A stretch of 37,515 nt of DNA from Pseudomonadota bacterium (GCA_021780435.1 JAJXYV010000055.1:1-37515); one strand, 5' to 3'. Positions 1 through 9,943 are shown, counted from the first letter of the stretch. The notes: generated from the sequence alone by a model not told the origin. Program-made: numbers and translations.

Positions 1-97
1 CTGAGCGCGTTTGCAGCTTGCTTGCGTCATGTGGTTGTCATATGAACAATTTGTGAAAGCTGCGTCAGGCGGCCCTTTCCTTACGAGAAAGGTGGTC

Positions 98-325
98 ATG
101 CTGGGTCCGATGGATTTGGAAGGATGGCTCGAAGGCGACGAGGATGAGATCCTGCGCACGCGCCTCCACGCCACGCGCGAGATCCAATTGCTGGAACGGG
201 ATGCGACGCTGGGAGAACTTCCGGGCCTCAATCGTTTCGAATTCGCGCTCGCCCGCCTCTTCGCGCAGCGCGATTATCTGGATTCACATGAATTGCGAAT
301 GCTGGCCGACTGTTTGTGCGCCTGA
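98..325 (+). CDS. small hypothetical protein
   Basis: Encodes a 76-residue protein that I do not recognise. The ATG at 98 is preferred because an AGAAAGG-like ribosome site precedes it; the frame is open upstream to a TTG at 11, which would give 104 residues. The protein is rich in Leu, Arg, Glu and Asp, has an acidic N-terminus (GDEDE) and looks mainly helical and cytoplasmic, with no membrane segment. Its size and charge faintly recall SdhE-type assembly factors, but the diagnostic RGxxE motif is not visible, so I do not make that call. It lies 133 bases before the glutathione transferase gene, which has its own promoter. Confidence 0.55.
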   Translation: MLGPMDLEGWLEGDEDEILRTRLHATREIQLLERDATLGELPGLNRFEFALARLFAQRDYLDSHELRMLADCLCA

Positions 326-383
326 TTTCAAAGGCCTCGTCGCGCCGGCAATAAATTGTTAACCCTGTCCGAGCTATCCGCAC

Positions 384-412
384 TTGTGAGCGCGCGGTCT
401 CGCTTCTATACG
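384..412 (+). promoter_or_regulatory. candidate sigma-70 promoter of the gst gene
   Basis: TTGTGA (384-389), a 17-base spacer and TATACG (407-412). The element lies about 47 bases before the chosen gst start and after the end of the preceding small gene. It is a pattern match only. Confidence 0.45.
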
Positions 413-458
413 GTTGCGATCGTTTTTCGCCGGTCGAACGGGTTCAATTAGATCAGGC

Positions 459-1151
459 ATGCCTCAGCTCTATCATCATCCGCTTTGTCCGCATTCGCGC
501 TTCGTCCGGCTCGCCCTCGGCGAATATGGCGTAGAAGCCGAACTGATCGAGGAGCGGGTCCACGAAAGGCGGCGCGAGTTCCTGATGCTCGATCCCGCCG
601 GGCAGACGCCGGTCCTGGTCGAGGACAACGGCCTGGTCATTCCCGGCGTCGGGCCGATCGCCGAATGGCTCGATGAAACGCTCGGCGACAGGCTGGGCGA
701 TCATCGTCTGCTGCCGGCCTCGCCGGTCGAGCGAGTCGAGGTGCGCCGGCTCATGGCCTGGTTCAACGAGAAATTCTTCGATGAAGTCTCGAACTGGCTG
801 GTGACCGAGAAGGTCTACAAGCGCTTCACCGCCACCGAGATCGGCGGCGGCGCGCCGGACATGGACGTCCTGCGCGCGGCGCGGACTAATGTACGCTATC
901 ATTTGCGCTATATTTCCTATCTGGAATCGACGCGACGCTGGCTGGCGGGCGAGAGGATGACCTATGCGGACCTTGCGGCCGCCGCCCATCTGTCCTGCGT
1001 CGATTTCCTCGGCGACGCGCCGTGGGACGAGGAAGAGCCGGCCAAATTATGGTATCAGCGCCTGAAAAGCCGTCCGAGCTTCCGTCCGCTGCTTGCGGAC
1101 CGCGTGCCGGGCGTGGCGACCAATCCGATCTACGCCGCGGTCGACTTCTGA
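459..1151 (+). CDS. glutathione S-transferase family protein
   Basis: A 230-residue cytosolic GST-like protein. The N-terminus (LYHHPLCPHSRFVRLAL) is the thioredoxin-fold half, with Cys/Ser near residue 10 where GSTs activate glutathione. The cis-proline region appears as GQTPVLVEDNG and is followed by an I-x-E-W-L-D segment typical of the glutathione site. The rest is the all-helical C-terminal domain with the usual (S/T)xAD-like motif (MTYADLAAAAHL). The ATG at 459 begins exactly at the domain; the frame is open upstream to 414, but that adds no domain residues. The gene runs into queG with almost no gap, so the two are probably co-transcribed. The substrate cannot be told from sequence. 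Confidence 0.88.
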   Translation: MPQLYHHPLCPHSRFVRLALGEYGVEAELIEERVHERRREFLMLDPAGQTPVLVEDNGLVIPGVGPIAEWLDETLGDRLGDHRLLPASPVERVEVRRLMAWFNEKFFDEVSNWLVTEKVYKRFTATEIGGGAPDMDVLRAARTNVRYHLRYISYLESTRRWLAGERMTYADLAAAAHLSCVDFLGDAPWDEEEPAKLWYQRLKSRPSFRPLLADRVPGVATNPIYAAVDF

Positions 1152-2266
1152 CCTTTCTGCGCGCGGAGGCCGCGCGCTTGGGCTTTGACGCCTGCCGGGT
1201 CGCGGCGCCGGACTCGATTCCCAATGCGCCCGCGCGGCTCGACGCCTTTCTCACCGAGAATCGTCAAGGCGACATGGATTGGCTCGGCGAGCGGCGCGAC
1301 TGGCGTGGCGATCCGCGCCAGCTCTGGCCCGAGGTCCGTTCGGTTGTCGTGCTCGCCATGAATTACGGCCCCGAAGGCGACGCCCTGGCGACGCTCGCGG
1401 ACCGGCGAGCCGGAAATATTTCCGTTTACGCGCGCCATCGCGATTATCACGACATCGTCAAGGGCAAGCTCAAGCTTCTTGCCGGGGCCTTGCTGGCGCG
1501 GGCGAAGGACATGGGCGAAGCGGGCGAGGTCAAGGTTTTCGTGGACACCGCGCCCGTGATGGAAAAGCCGCTCGGCCAGGCCGCCGGCCTTGGCTGGCAG
1601 GGCAAGCACACCAATCTCGTTTCGCGCGATTTCGGCTCCTGGCTCTTCCTGGGGGAAATTTTCACCACGCTCGATCTTCCGCGCGACGCGCCGGAAAGCG
1701 ACCATTGCGGCCAATGCCGCGCCTGCCTCGACGCCTGCCCGACCGGCGCGCTCGACGCGCCGTATCGGATCGACGCGCGGCTGTGCGTGTCCTATCTGAC
1801 CATCGAGGCCAAGGGCCAGATTCCCCGCGAATTGCGGGAGAAGATCGGCAATCGCCTCTATGGCTGCGACGACTGCCTCGCCGCTTGTCCTTGGAACAAA
1901 TTCGCGCAAAAGGCGCGCGAGGCGAAATTGCACGCCCGCGCCGATTTCGTCGCGCCGCCGCTCGAAAAGCTCGCCACGATGGATGAGTCGGAATTCCGCG
2001 CCTTTTTCTCCGGCTCGCCGGTCAAGCGTGTCGGCCACGCCCGTTTTCTGCGCAATGTCCTGCTCGCCATCGGCAATTCCGGCGATGTCGCGCTTGCCCC
2101 CTTGGCCTTGGCGCGGATCGATCATATCTCGCCCCTTGTGCGCGGCATGGCGGCCTGGGCTCTCGCCCGGCTCCTGCCGCGCGAGGAATTCGCGGCTTTG
2201 GCCGCGCGGAACATCAAGACGGAGCCGGACCCCGAAGTCCGCGCTGAATGGGAGGCGCAAGCGTGA
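1148..2266 (+). CDS. queG: epoxyqueuosine reductase QueG
   Basis: Catalyses the last step of queuosine synthesis, reduction of epoxyqueuosine to queuosine in tRNA, using a cobalamin cofactor and two [4Fe-4S] clusters. Seen: a ferredoxin-like cluster motif CGQCRACLDACP near base 1706, a second cysteine set CDDCLAACPW near 1863, and a C-terminal HEAT-like part. The conserved protein starts at LLTFLRAEAARLGFDA, which coincides with a CTG at 1148 overlapping the gst stop (CTGA). Starting there gives 372 residues, the normal family length. Upstream in-frame candidates are ATG 1049 and GTG 1022, but these would overlap gst by about 100-130 bases and add a non-conserved Pro/Arg-rich tail. Identity is secure; the start is not. 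Confidence 0.9.
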   Translation: MTFLRAEAARLGFDACRVAAPDSIPNAPARLDAFLTENRQGDMDWLGERRDWRGDPRQLWPEVRSVVVLAMNYGPEGDALATLADRRAGNISVYARHRDYHDIVKGKLKLLAGALLARAKDMGEAGEVKVFVDTAPVMEKPLGQAAGLGWQGKHTNLVSRDFGSWLFLGEIFTTLDLPRDAPESDHCGQCRACLDACPTGALDAPYRIDARLCVSYLTIEAKGQIPRELREKIGNRLYGCDDCLAACPWNKFAQKAREAKLHARADFVAPPLEKLATMDESEFRAFFSGSPVKRVGHARFLRNVLLAIGNSGDVALAPLALARIDHISPLVRGMAAWALARLLPREEFAALAARNIKTEPDPEVRAEWEAQA

Positions 2267-3126
2267 AACTGATGATTTTCGGCCTCGGCTATACGGCCAG
2301 CTATTATGCCGCTGAAGCCAGCGGCGCTTTCGCCCAAGTGACCGCGACCAAGCGCGCGCCTCAGGTCGAAACGTCTGGCGGCTTCTCCTTGCTTCCCTTC
2401 GACGGCGCGTCGGAGACAGTGGATCCTCGCCTGATCGCGGCGCTTGCCGACGCCGACGCGATTCTGGTCAGCGCCGGACCCGACGAGCACGGCGATCCCG
2501 TCCTGCGCCGGCTGGCGAAGGAAATCGCCGCCGCGCCGAAGCTGAAAAAGATCGTCTATCTCTCGACCATCGGCGTCTATGGCGATCATGACGGCGAGTG
2601 GATCGACGAGACTGCGCAGGTCAAGCCGTCCAACCTGCGCAGCCGCCAGCGTTTGGCCGCCGAAGCCGAATGGCTCGCTCTGGCGCGGGCGAGCGGCAAG
2701 GAGGTCTATGTGCTGCGGCTCTCCGGCATTTACGGCCCGGGCCGCAATGTTGTGGTCAAGCTGCGCGAGGGCACGGCGAAACGTCTGGTCAAGCCCGGCC
2801 AGGTCTTCAACCGGATCCATGTCGAGGATATTTCGCGCGCCATCAACGCCTGCCTGCTCGGCCCGGCGCCCGGCGGCATCTATAACGTCACCGACGACGA
2901 GCCGGCGCCGCCGCAGGATGTCGTGGCCTACGCCGCCGAGCAGATCGGCGTCGCGCCGCCGCCGGAAAAGCCCTTCGAGGAAACGCCGCTCAGCCCCATG
3001 CAGCGCAGTTTCTACGGCGAAAACAAGCGCGTCTCCAACCGGCGGATGAAGGCCTTGCTCGATTTCGACCTGGCCTTCCCGACCTATCGGGAAGGCATCG
3101 GCGCGCTCGTCGAGGCGGGCGAATGA
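2263..3126 (+). CDS. SDR-family NAD(P)-binding oxidoreductase/epimerase-like protein
   Basis: A 287-residue protein with an N-terminal Rossmann fold (MKLMIFGLGYTASYYA) and an extended-SDR layout: a strand ending in an STIGVYGD segment and a later LSGIYGPGRN motif as in NAD-dependent epimerase/dehydratases. The glycine motif is reduced to GxGYTA, which is common in the YeeZ-like branch of this family. GTG 2263 is chosen because it overlaps the queG stop (GTGA) and has GGAGG eight bases upstream; ATG 2248 would lie before that ribosome site. The overlap implies translational coupling with queG. Substrate unknown. Confidence 0.85.
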   Translation: MKLMIFGLGYTASYYAAEASGAFAQVTATKRAPQVETSGGFSLLPFDGASETVDPRLIAALADADAILVSAGPDEHGDPVLRRLAKEIAAAPKLKKIVYLSTIGVYGDHDGEWIDETAQVKPSNLRSRQRLAAEAEWLALARASGKEVYVLRLSGIYGPGRNVVVKLREGTAKRLVKPGQVFNRIHVEDISRAINACLLGPAPGGIYNVTDDEPAPPQDVVAYAAEQIGVAPPPEKPFEETPLSPMQRSFYGENKRVSNRRMKALLDFDLAFPTYREGIGALVEAGE

Positions 3127-3195
3127 ACGTAAATTCGGCGTGATCGCCGCCGCGGGCCATGGACAGGGCGCCGGCTTTTCTGCGAAAGACGGATC

Positions 3196-5232
<2,037 letters not shown>

Positions 5233-5271
5233 CGCTTGCTTCGGCGCAAAAAGGGTGCGGCGCCGGCGCGC

Positions 5272-5300
5272 TTGACGCAGCGGGGCGCCCTACCTACTTT
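5272..5300 (+). promoter_or_regulatory. candidate sigma-70 promoter of trxA
   Basis: TTGACG (5272-5277), a 17-base spacer and TACTTT (5295-5300). The element lies in the only gap before trxA, giving a leader of roughly 45-50 bases. The -35 is a strong match, the -10 weaker. Confidence 0.5.
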
Positions 5301-5354
5301 GGCCGCAGTTTCGCCGATGGTACCGGGATTCGATCCCCCGCACGAGAGGTTTCC

Positions 5355-5675
5355 ATGTCCACCGTTAAAGTCACCGACGCTACGTTCGAGTCCGACGTCC
5401 TCAAGTCCGAGGAGCCGGTTGTCGTGGATTTCTGGGCGGAATGGTGCGGCCCGTGCAAGATGATCGGCCCGTCGCTCGAAGAGCTGGCCAAGGATTACGC
5501 CGGCAAGGTCAAGATCGCCAAGCTGAACGTCGATGAAAACCCGGCGGTCGCCGGCAAGCTCGGCATCCGCTCGATCCCGACCCTGATGCTGTTCAAGGAC
5601 GGCAAGCTCGCGGCCCAGAAGGTCGGCGCCGCCCCCAAGGGCGAGCTTGCGAAATGGATCAACGCCGCGATCTGA
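5355..5675 (+). CDS. trxA: thioredoxin
   Basis: A 106-residue thioredoxin, the general cytosolic protein disulfide reductase recycled by thioredoxin reductase. The redox site WCGPC places the two cysteines at residues 31 and 34. The conserved Asp in VVVDFWAEW, the cis-Pro loop ([13 protein letters not shown]) and the C-terminal helix are all present, and the length is canonical. GAGAGG precedes the ATG. It is convergent with the ydfG-like gene, with only 12 bases between the stops. Confidence 0.97.
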   Translation: MSTVKVTDATFESDVLKSEEPVVVDFWAEWCGPCKMIGPSLEELAKDYAGKVKIAKLNVDENPAVAGKLGIRSIPTLMLFKDGKLAAQKVGAAPKGELAKWINAAI

Positions 5676-5687
5676 CGCGGCGCCTCC

Positions 5688-6437
5688 TCACTTTCCCTTG
5701 ACGGCGAGCGCGCTGCTCGCCTGACAGGTCGGCATCATTTCGATCCGGTTGATATTGACATGCGGCGGCAGGCTGACGAGCCATGCCGCCGTTTCCGCTA
5801 TGTCTTCCGCCGTCAACGGCGCTTTGTCGGCATAGAGCGCCGCCGCCCGCGCCGCGTCGCCGCCGAAACGAACGACCGAAAATTCCGAGCCGGTGACGAG
5901 GCCGGGCTCGATATTGGTCACCCGGACGTTCTTGCCCACGAGGTCGGCGCGCAGATTGAGCGAGAATTGCAGCACGAAGGCTTTCGTGCCGCCATAAATA
6001 TGGCCGCCGGGATAGGGATAGTCGCCGGCGATCGAGCCGAGATTGAGGATCAGCCCGTCATTGCGCTCCACCATCTGCGGCAGGACGGCGCGGGTGAGAT
6101 GGACCAGGCCGGTAATATTGGTGGCGATCATCTGGTCCCAATCGGCGACATCCGATTCCCAGGCCGGCGAAAGGCCGAGCGCCAGTCCGGCGTTGTTGAC
6201 CAGGACGTCGATCCGCCGCCAGTCCGCGGGCAGGCTGTCCACGAAGCGGTCGACCGCCTTCCGGTCCATCATGTCGAGTTGCAGCGGCAAGATGGAATCG
6301 CCGAGTTCTTCCGCGAGAGCCTGTAGCCGTTCGACCCGCCGTCCCGTGGCGATGACGCGGTGTCCGTCTCTGACGAAACGGCGGGCGAAGGCGGCGCCGA
6401 AGCCGGCGGTCGCGCCGGTGACGAGAATGGTTTTCAT
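5688..6437 (-). CDS. ydfG: YdfG-like SDR: NADP-dependent 3-hydroxy acid dehydrogenase
   Basis: A 249-residue classical short-chain dehydrogenase. Seen: cofactor motif TGATAGFG at the N-terminus with a following GRR that favours NADP, NNAG, the catalytic Ser in LNLGSIAG, and YGGTK supplying catalytic Tyr and Lys. The C-terminal half (IEPGLVTGSEFSVVRF, then INRIEMMPTCQ) matches E. coli YdfG, which oxidises L-allo-threonine and other 3-hydroxy acids and reduces malonic semialdehyde. The exact substrate here is inferred from that match. It is monocistronic, facing trxA. Confidence 0.88.
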   Translation of the reverse strand: MKTILVTGATAGFGAAFARRFVRDGHRVIATGRRVERLQALAEELGDSILPLQLDMMDRKAVDRFVDSLPADWRRIDVLVNNAGLALGLSPAWESDVADWDQMIATNITGLVHLTRAVLPQMVERNDGLILNLGSIAGDYPYPGGHIYGGTKAFVLQFSLNLRADLVGKNVRVTNIEPGLVTGSEFSVVRFGGDAARAAALYADKAPLTAEDIAETAAWLVSLPPHVNINRIEMMPTCQASSALAVKGK

Positions 6438-6543
6438 GGCAGGATCCTGAATTGAGGCGATGAGCCGGACTATAAATTCGATCGGCGCCGTGTCGAAAGG
6501 CGTCCGTCATTGCATGGCGCGGAGCAAGCCCTTGCGCGGCCGC

Positions 6544-7218
6544 CTACCACAGCCCGGGAATCATCCGCCAGCTTCGGGCGCGATAGGCGTCATATTCGGC
6601 GCCAAAATGGGCGCGCAGCAGGTTTTCTTCCGATTCGATGCGCGCCAGCAGCGGCGGCAGCGTCAGCGCGGTGATGATCACGCCGATGCCGGAACGGAAC
6701 GTCAGCGCCCAGCCGAGGGAGCCGGCTATCAGCCCGAGATAGGACGGATGGCGGATGAAGCGATAGACGCCGGTGGTTTCGAGCCGGTGGCCGGGCTGGA
6801 TGGCGACGAGGCCGGAGAAGCGCTCGCCGAGCGCGGCCACCGGCCACAGGCGCAGCCAGCCGCCGAGCGCAAAAAGCACGATTCCGATCCAGCGCAGCCC
6901 ATTGCCGCCGAGGATGAGGATGCCGTGGCGGTCGTCCCACGCCGGGAGAAAGCCGTTGGCGAGGCTCAGCAGGCCGAAGGCGGCCAGAACCCAGCGATTG
7001 TCGCGGTCCTCCCTCACGCCCGGCGAAATATTGCCGCCGACGAAGAGCGCGATGGCGGCCAGGCCGAAATAGACGATCGTCAGGACCCAGAAGGCGGGAT
7101 GAAGCAGGAAGGGCGCGACGCCGCCCCAGCCCAGGACTGGCAGCGCGTAATAGAGGGTCGCGCCGCCGATGATCGCGGCGATGCGCTCGAAGCCGTTCAG
7201 GGCTCCCGGCGTCGCCAT
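6544..7218 (-). CDS. isoprenylcysteine carboxyl methyltransferase-like membrane protein
   Basis: A 224-residue integral membrane protein with about five or six hydrophobic segments. The C-terminal region carries the signature of the ICMT/phospholipid methyltransferase superfamily: RHPSYLG for SAM binding, then an E-E pair and YDAYRARSWRMIPGLW. Bacterial members have no prenylated protein substrate; some methylate lipids or small lipophilic molecules, so the substrate is open. The ATG at 7218 lies five bases after the fmdB stop, which supports this start over one further upstream inside fmdB. Probably the last gene of a cdh-fmdB-methyltransferase operon. Confidence 0.82.
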   Translation of the reverse strand: MATPGALNGFERIAAIIGGATLYYALPVLGWGGVAPFLLHPAFWVLTIVYFGLAAIALFVGGNISPGVREDRDNRWVLAAFGLLSLANGFLPAWDDRHGILILGGNGLRWIGIVLFALGGWLRLWPVAALGERFSGLVAIQPGHRLETTGVYRFIRHPSYLGLIAGSLGWALTFRSGIGVIITALTLPPLLARIESEENLLRAHFGAEYDAYRARSWRMIPGLW

Positions 7219-7223
7219 GGGCG

Positions 7224-7451
7224 TCAGCTGAACATGGCGGCGCCGGGGCACGTGGCGCAGGACGGGCCGGAGCCGGCGTTGGAACAGGCAGGCGCCTCGC
7301 TCTCGCCGCCGCGCGCGGGAGTCGCGATCAGCGACAATTGCTGCTCCAGCTCCACGGCGCCGCAGGACGGGCAGACCGGCTCATCGCCGGAGCGCACCAG
7401 GGTCTGGAAGGACGCGCCGCATTTCTTGCACTCGTACCCATAAATCGGCAT
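7224..7451 (-). CDS. FmdB family zinc-ribbon protein
   Basis: A 75-residue protein starting MPIYGYECKKCG, the hallmark of the FmdB/CxxC regulatory-protein family. One zinc ribbon is formed by C8, C11, C27 and C30. The tail is Gly/Ser-rich with three more cysteines (ACSNAGSGPSCATC), a usual feature of longer members. The ATG at 7451 has GAGGT seven bases upstream; a GTG six bases earlier is less well placed. Function is unproven for most members; the family was named from a gene beside formamidase in Methylophilus. It sits between cdh and the methyltransferase-like gene. Confidence 0.88.
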   Translation of the reverse strand: MPIYGYECKKCGASFQTLVRSGDEPVCPSCGAVELEQQLSLIATPARGGESEAPACSNAGSGPSCATCPGAAMFS

Positions 7452-7482
7452 TCGCACACCTCGAATTCAAAAGGTTTCCGGT

Positions 7483-8283
7483 TCAAAGTCCTTTCGGACT
7501 TCCGTTCCTCGCCAATCGGCATTGATGGTCAAGCAGTTCCTCGGCATGGCCGCCGTCTCCCGCCGCGAGCAGGACGAAGCCTTTTTCGCGGTGGGAATCC
7601 TCCAGTCCGACGACGGCAATGGTCTCGTCCGCCATATTGTCCCGCGCGCGGGGAATTTCCAGCGCGACCATGCGGAAAATGTTCTGGTCAAGCTCGCTGG
7701 TTTTCAGGCGTCGGGCGCGATAGCGCCCCGCCCAAGGCGCGAGATCGATCTCGAACCAGCCGTTCTGGCTCCTGACGGCGCGGGCCAGGGCCTGCCTGAG
7801 CCTTGGGTCGACGCAATCGACATGAATATGGAGCTGGTCCTGGCTCCTTCCCGGTTGGGAGTTGATCGCCATGCCCAGGTCGTTCCAGGCGAGCGGATGG
7901 TCCGCCGCCTCGGTCACCCAATGGCGCTGGCCCCAGGCGACCGCCCAGTAATTCGGCGCGTCCTTCTTCTGCAGCGCGGGGCTTTCAACCCCGGAAACAC
8001 GAGCGAGCGGCGTAATGATGATATGGGTCGTGTCGTCGGGCGCGCGCACGACTGCGTAGCCCTTGGCGTGATCGACGGCCAGGCAGGGCAGCGGAACGCC
8101 GGTGATCTGGCTGACCGGGGCGCAAACGCCATGGACGATCCGCCAGAGCCCGTCGCGTCCCAACGCCTGGCCGTCAAAGGCCGTCGCCGTACGGGCGGCG
8201 CCGGCGACGACGGCAAGGCAGAAAAGCAGGGCGGCAAGGCGGAGCACGGGCTGGCTTTCTTGTGTTCGACGCCGGCTTAGCAT
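7483..8283 (-). CDS. cdh: CDP-diacylglycerol pyrophosphatase
   Basis: A 266-residue secreted or membrane-anchored enzyme that hydrolyses CDP-diacylglycerol to phosphatidate and CMP. Residues about 14-35 form a signal/anchor (VLRLAALLFCLAVVAGAA) ending near TATA-FDG. The HIT-like motif QLHIHVDC provides the catalytic histidines and is diagnostic of Cdh, as is the early LWRIVHGVC segment. ATG 8283 is chosen because it begins the signal peptide and has GGGAGA upstream; an upstream start would add 25 residues. First gene of a probable operon with fmdB, 31 bases away, and divergent from the phosphopantetheinyl transferase. Confidence 0.87.
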   Translation of the reverse strand: MLSRRRTQESQPVLRLAALLFCLAVVAGAARTATAFDGQALGRDGLWRIVHGVCAPVSQITGVPLPCLAVDHAKGYAVVRAPDDTTHIIITPLARVSGVESPALQKKDAPNYWAVAWGQRHWVTEAADHPLAWNDLGMAINSQPGRSQDQLHIHVDCVDPRLRQALARAVRSQNGWFEIDLAPWAGRYRARRLKTSELDQNIFRMVALEIPRARDNMADETIAVVGLEDSHREKGFVLLAAGDGGHAEELLDHQCRLARNGSPKGL

Positions 8284-8314
8284 TTTGCTCTGTCTCCCGC
8301 ATCGCCTTTCCAGC

Positions 8315-8327
8315 GCCTCGACGAGGC
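8315..8327. repeat. 13-bp inverted repeat between divergent genes
   Basis: GCCTCG-A-CGAGGC, perfect six-base arms about one base, in the 59-base gap between the divergent cdh and phosphopantetheinyl transferase starts. It could be an operator serving both, but short GC-rich palindromes are expected by chance in this genome. Confidence 0.3.
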
Positions 8328-8342
8328 TGTAGCCTTTCAAGA

Positions 8343-8969
8343 ATGACCGTCCTGCCAATCACAAGCCCCCTGCGCGCCTGGGCCGAGCGCCGGAACATCC
8401 TGATCGGCGCGCGTGCAATAGCGCCCGGCGACGAGGCAAAACTATGGCCGGAAGAGGCGCGCCGCCTCGGATCGTCGCTGCTTGATCGCCTCCGGGCCAG
8501 CGGCGCCGCGCGCGGACTTGCTCGGGACCTGCTCTCGAGCCTGCTCGCTCCGCCTTGCGCGATCCTTGCGGACGCTGACCGGGTTCCGCTCTGGCCGCCC
8601 GGTTTCGTGGGGTCGCTCGCCCATGACGAGACCCATGCGCTGGCGGCCGTCGCCCGAGAAACGGATGTCGCGGCGCTGGGCGTCGATCTCGAGCCCGCGC
8701 GCCGTCTTGAGCCGGAAATGACGGCCCTGGTCGCCACGCCGGCGGAGCGCGCGCGCTATGACGACGAATTGCTGGGCGGCGTCACCTTGTTCGTGATCAA
8801 GGAAGCCGTTTTCAAGGCGCTTTTTCCGGCAGATCGGCGCTTTCTCGAATTTCGCGATGTCGAGGTCGACCTTGAAGCAGGGATCGCGCGCGCGCGCTAT
8901 GGCGCGCGCTGCGCGTTCTTTTGGGAAAGCGGCGTCAAGATCTACGCGCTTGCGACGCGGGAAAGCTGA
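8343..8969 (+). CDS. 4'-phosphopantetheinyl transferase superfamily protein (EntD-like)
   Basis: A 208-residue enzyme expected to transfer 4'-phosphopantetheine from CoA to a serine of a carrier protein. The EntD/Sfp pattern is present: a substrate segment GSLAHDETHALAAVA, the magnesium motif LGVDLEP, and the helix motif FVIKEAVFKALFP supplying the K-E-A-x-x-K residues. The ATG at 8343 begins the conserved region; upstream sequence in frame overlaps the cdh start region. No polyketide or non-ribosomal peptide genes are nearby, so the carrier protein partner is unknown. Its TGA stop abuts that of the following minus-strand gene. Confidence 0.87.
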   Translation: MTVLPITSPLRAWAERRNILIGARAIAPGDEAKLWPEEARRLGSSLLDRLRASGAARGLARDLLSSLLAPPCAILADADRVPLWPPGFVGSLAHDETHALAAVARETDVAALGVDLEPARRLEPEMTALVATPAERARYDDELLGGVTLFVIKEAVFKALFPADRRFLEFRDVEVDLEAGIARARYGARCAFFWESGVKIYALATRES

Positions 8970-9302
8970 TCAGCGCCGCCAGATCTGCGGCGCGCGCATC
9001 GCCCGCTGGGCGGCGTTGAAGGTCCAGAACCACAACGCCGTCTGGGGCAGCAGGAAGAAGATCTTCGTGGCCTCGAACCAGTCCGGCTGCGGCGACAGGC
9101 GGACCTGGATGGTTGCGCCCTCGCTCGGGGCGGAGCGCGGCGAAAAGGGCTGGCCTTCGATGGCCTCGGCGGCCTCCTGCGTCTGCGCGATCCAGCTGTC
9201 GACGACCGCGCCGCCGCCTTTCGTCTGCGGCGCCGGCGATGGGACCGGCGCAGGCGCCGGGCTCGCGATGGGAAGGCTGATCTGTATGCTCTTGCGGCTC
9301 AT
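8970..9302 (-). CDS. small Pro-rich, Trp-rich partner of the ParA-like ATPase (unknown function)
   Basis: A 110-residue protein I do not recognise. Residues 1-35 are Ser/Pro/Ala-rich and likely disordered (PIASPAPAPVPSPAP). The C-terminal third is an aromatic, hydrophobic stretch beginning DWFEATKIFFLL and continuing LWFWTF, with tryptophans at 75, 91, 93 and 108, ending in a basic tail. Its ATG overlaps the stop of the ParA-like gene by four bases (ATGA), so it is translationally coupled to it. It shows no ribbon-helix-helix ParG pattern. By position and by its disorder plus conserved-looking Trp it resembles McdB-type adaptors that link ParA-like ATPases to cargo; this is inference. Confidence 0.7.
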   Translation of the reverse strand: MSRKSIQISLPIASPAPAPVPSPAPQTKGGGAVVDSWIAQTQEAAEAIEGQPFSPRSAPSEGATIQVRLSPQPDWFEATKIFFLLPQTALWFWTFNAAQRAMRAPQIWRR

Positions 9303-9943
9303 GCGGCCTGCCTCTCCTTGTCGGCGATGATCAGTTCGGCGAGGCGCTGGACCTCGCGCGCCGCCTCGCCGCGCGGCGCGGCCTCCAGCACGGACAGGCC
9401 GCGCGCGGCGCTCTCGGCGAAGACGACGCGCTGGACCAGCGCGGCGTCGAGCACGGGCGTCTCGGGAAATTGGGCCAGAGCGGCGTGGACGTCGCGGCCG
9501 ATGGCGGTATTGGCGATCTTCCGGTTGATGAGGAAGGCCGCGCGCAGGGATTCCTTGAACTGCCGCGCCTCGCGGATCAACTGCACCGTCTCGGCGGCGG
9601 CCCAGATGTCATAGGGCGAGGGCTGGACCGGGATCAGCACCAGATCGCTCGCCATGATCGCGGCGCGGCCGAGTTCGTTCACGCGTGGCGCGCCGTCGAT
9701 CACCACGACGTCGTAATTCTTCGCCAGAGCCGGAATTTCGCGATGGAGCGTCGGCTTGGCCATGCCGACGACCACGAAATCCGGGTCCGCCTGCCGCGCC
9801 GCCGACCAGGCGAGGGCGCTGCCCTGCGGATCGGCGTCGACCAGCAGCACGCGCTGTCCCTTCTGGCTGAAGCAGGATGCGAGATTGACCGCGATCGTCG
9901 TCTTGCCGACGCCGCCCTTTTGATTCAGCACGCCTACGATCAT
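9299..9943 (-). CDS. ParA/ParF family partition-type ATPase
   Basis: A 214-residue deviant-Walker ATPase. KGGVGKTT (residues 9-16) carries the signature lysine, LVDADPQGSALAW is the A' motif, and VVVIDGAPRV is Walker B. The PVQPSPYDIWAA segment matches the ParF (TP228)/McdA branch rather than Soj-type ParA with an N-terminal helix. Such ATPases position plasmids, carboxysomes, chemoreceptor arrays or other cargos on the nucleoid. There is no ParB or ParG gene here; the only partner is the overlapping downstream gene. AAAGG lies eight bases before the start. The surroundings are ordinary chromosomal genes, so a non-plasmid cargo is more likely. Confidence 0.9.
   Translation of the reverse strand: MIVGVLNQKGGVGKTTIAVNLASCFSQKGQRVLLVDADPQGSALAWSAARQADPDFVVVGMAKPTLHREIPALAKNYDVVVIDGAPRVNELGRAAIMASDLVLIPVQPSPYDIWAAAETVQLIREARQFKESLRAAFLINRKIANTAIGRDVHAALAQFPETPVLDAALVQRVVFAESAARGLSVLEAAPRGEAAREVQRLAELIIADKERQAA

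Noticed and set aside
5326-5346. GGGATTCGATCCC resembles a tRNA T-arm, which could mark a tRNA end or attachment site
   Set aside because: There is a mismatch in the stem, no acceptor, D or anticodon arm upstream, and the sequence lies in the trxA promoter-leader.
9299-9943. ParA-like gene taken as a sign of an integrated plasmid or mobile element
   Set aside because: No replication, relaxase, integrase or ParB/ParG genes nearby, and flanking genes are ordinary chromosomal functions with the same base composition.
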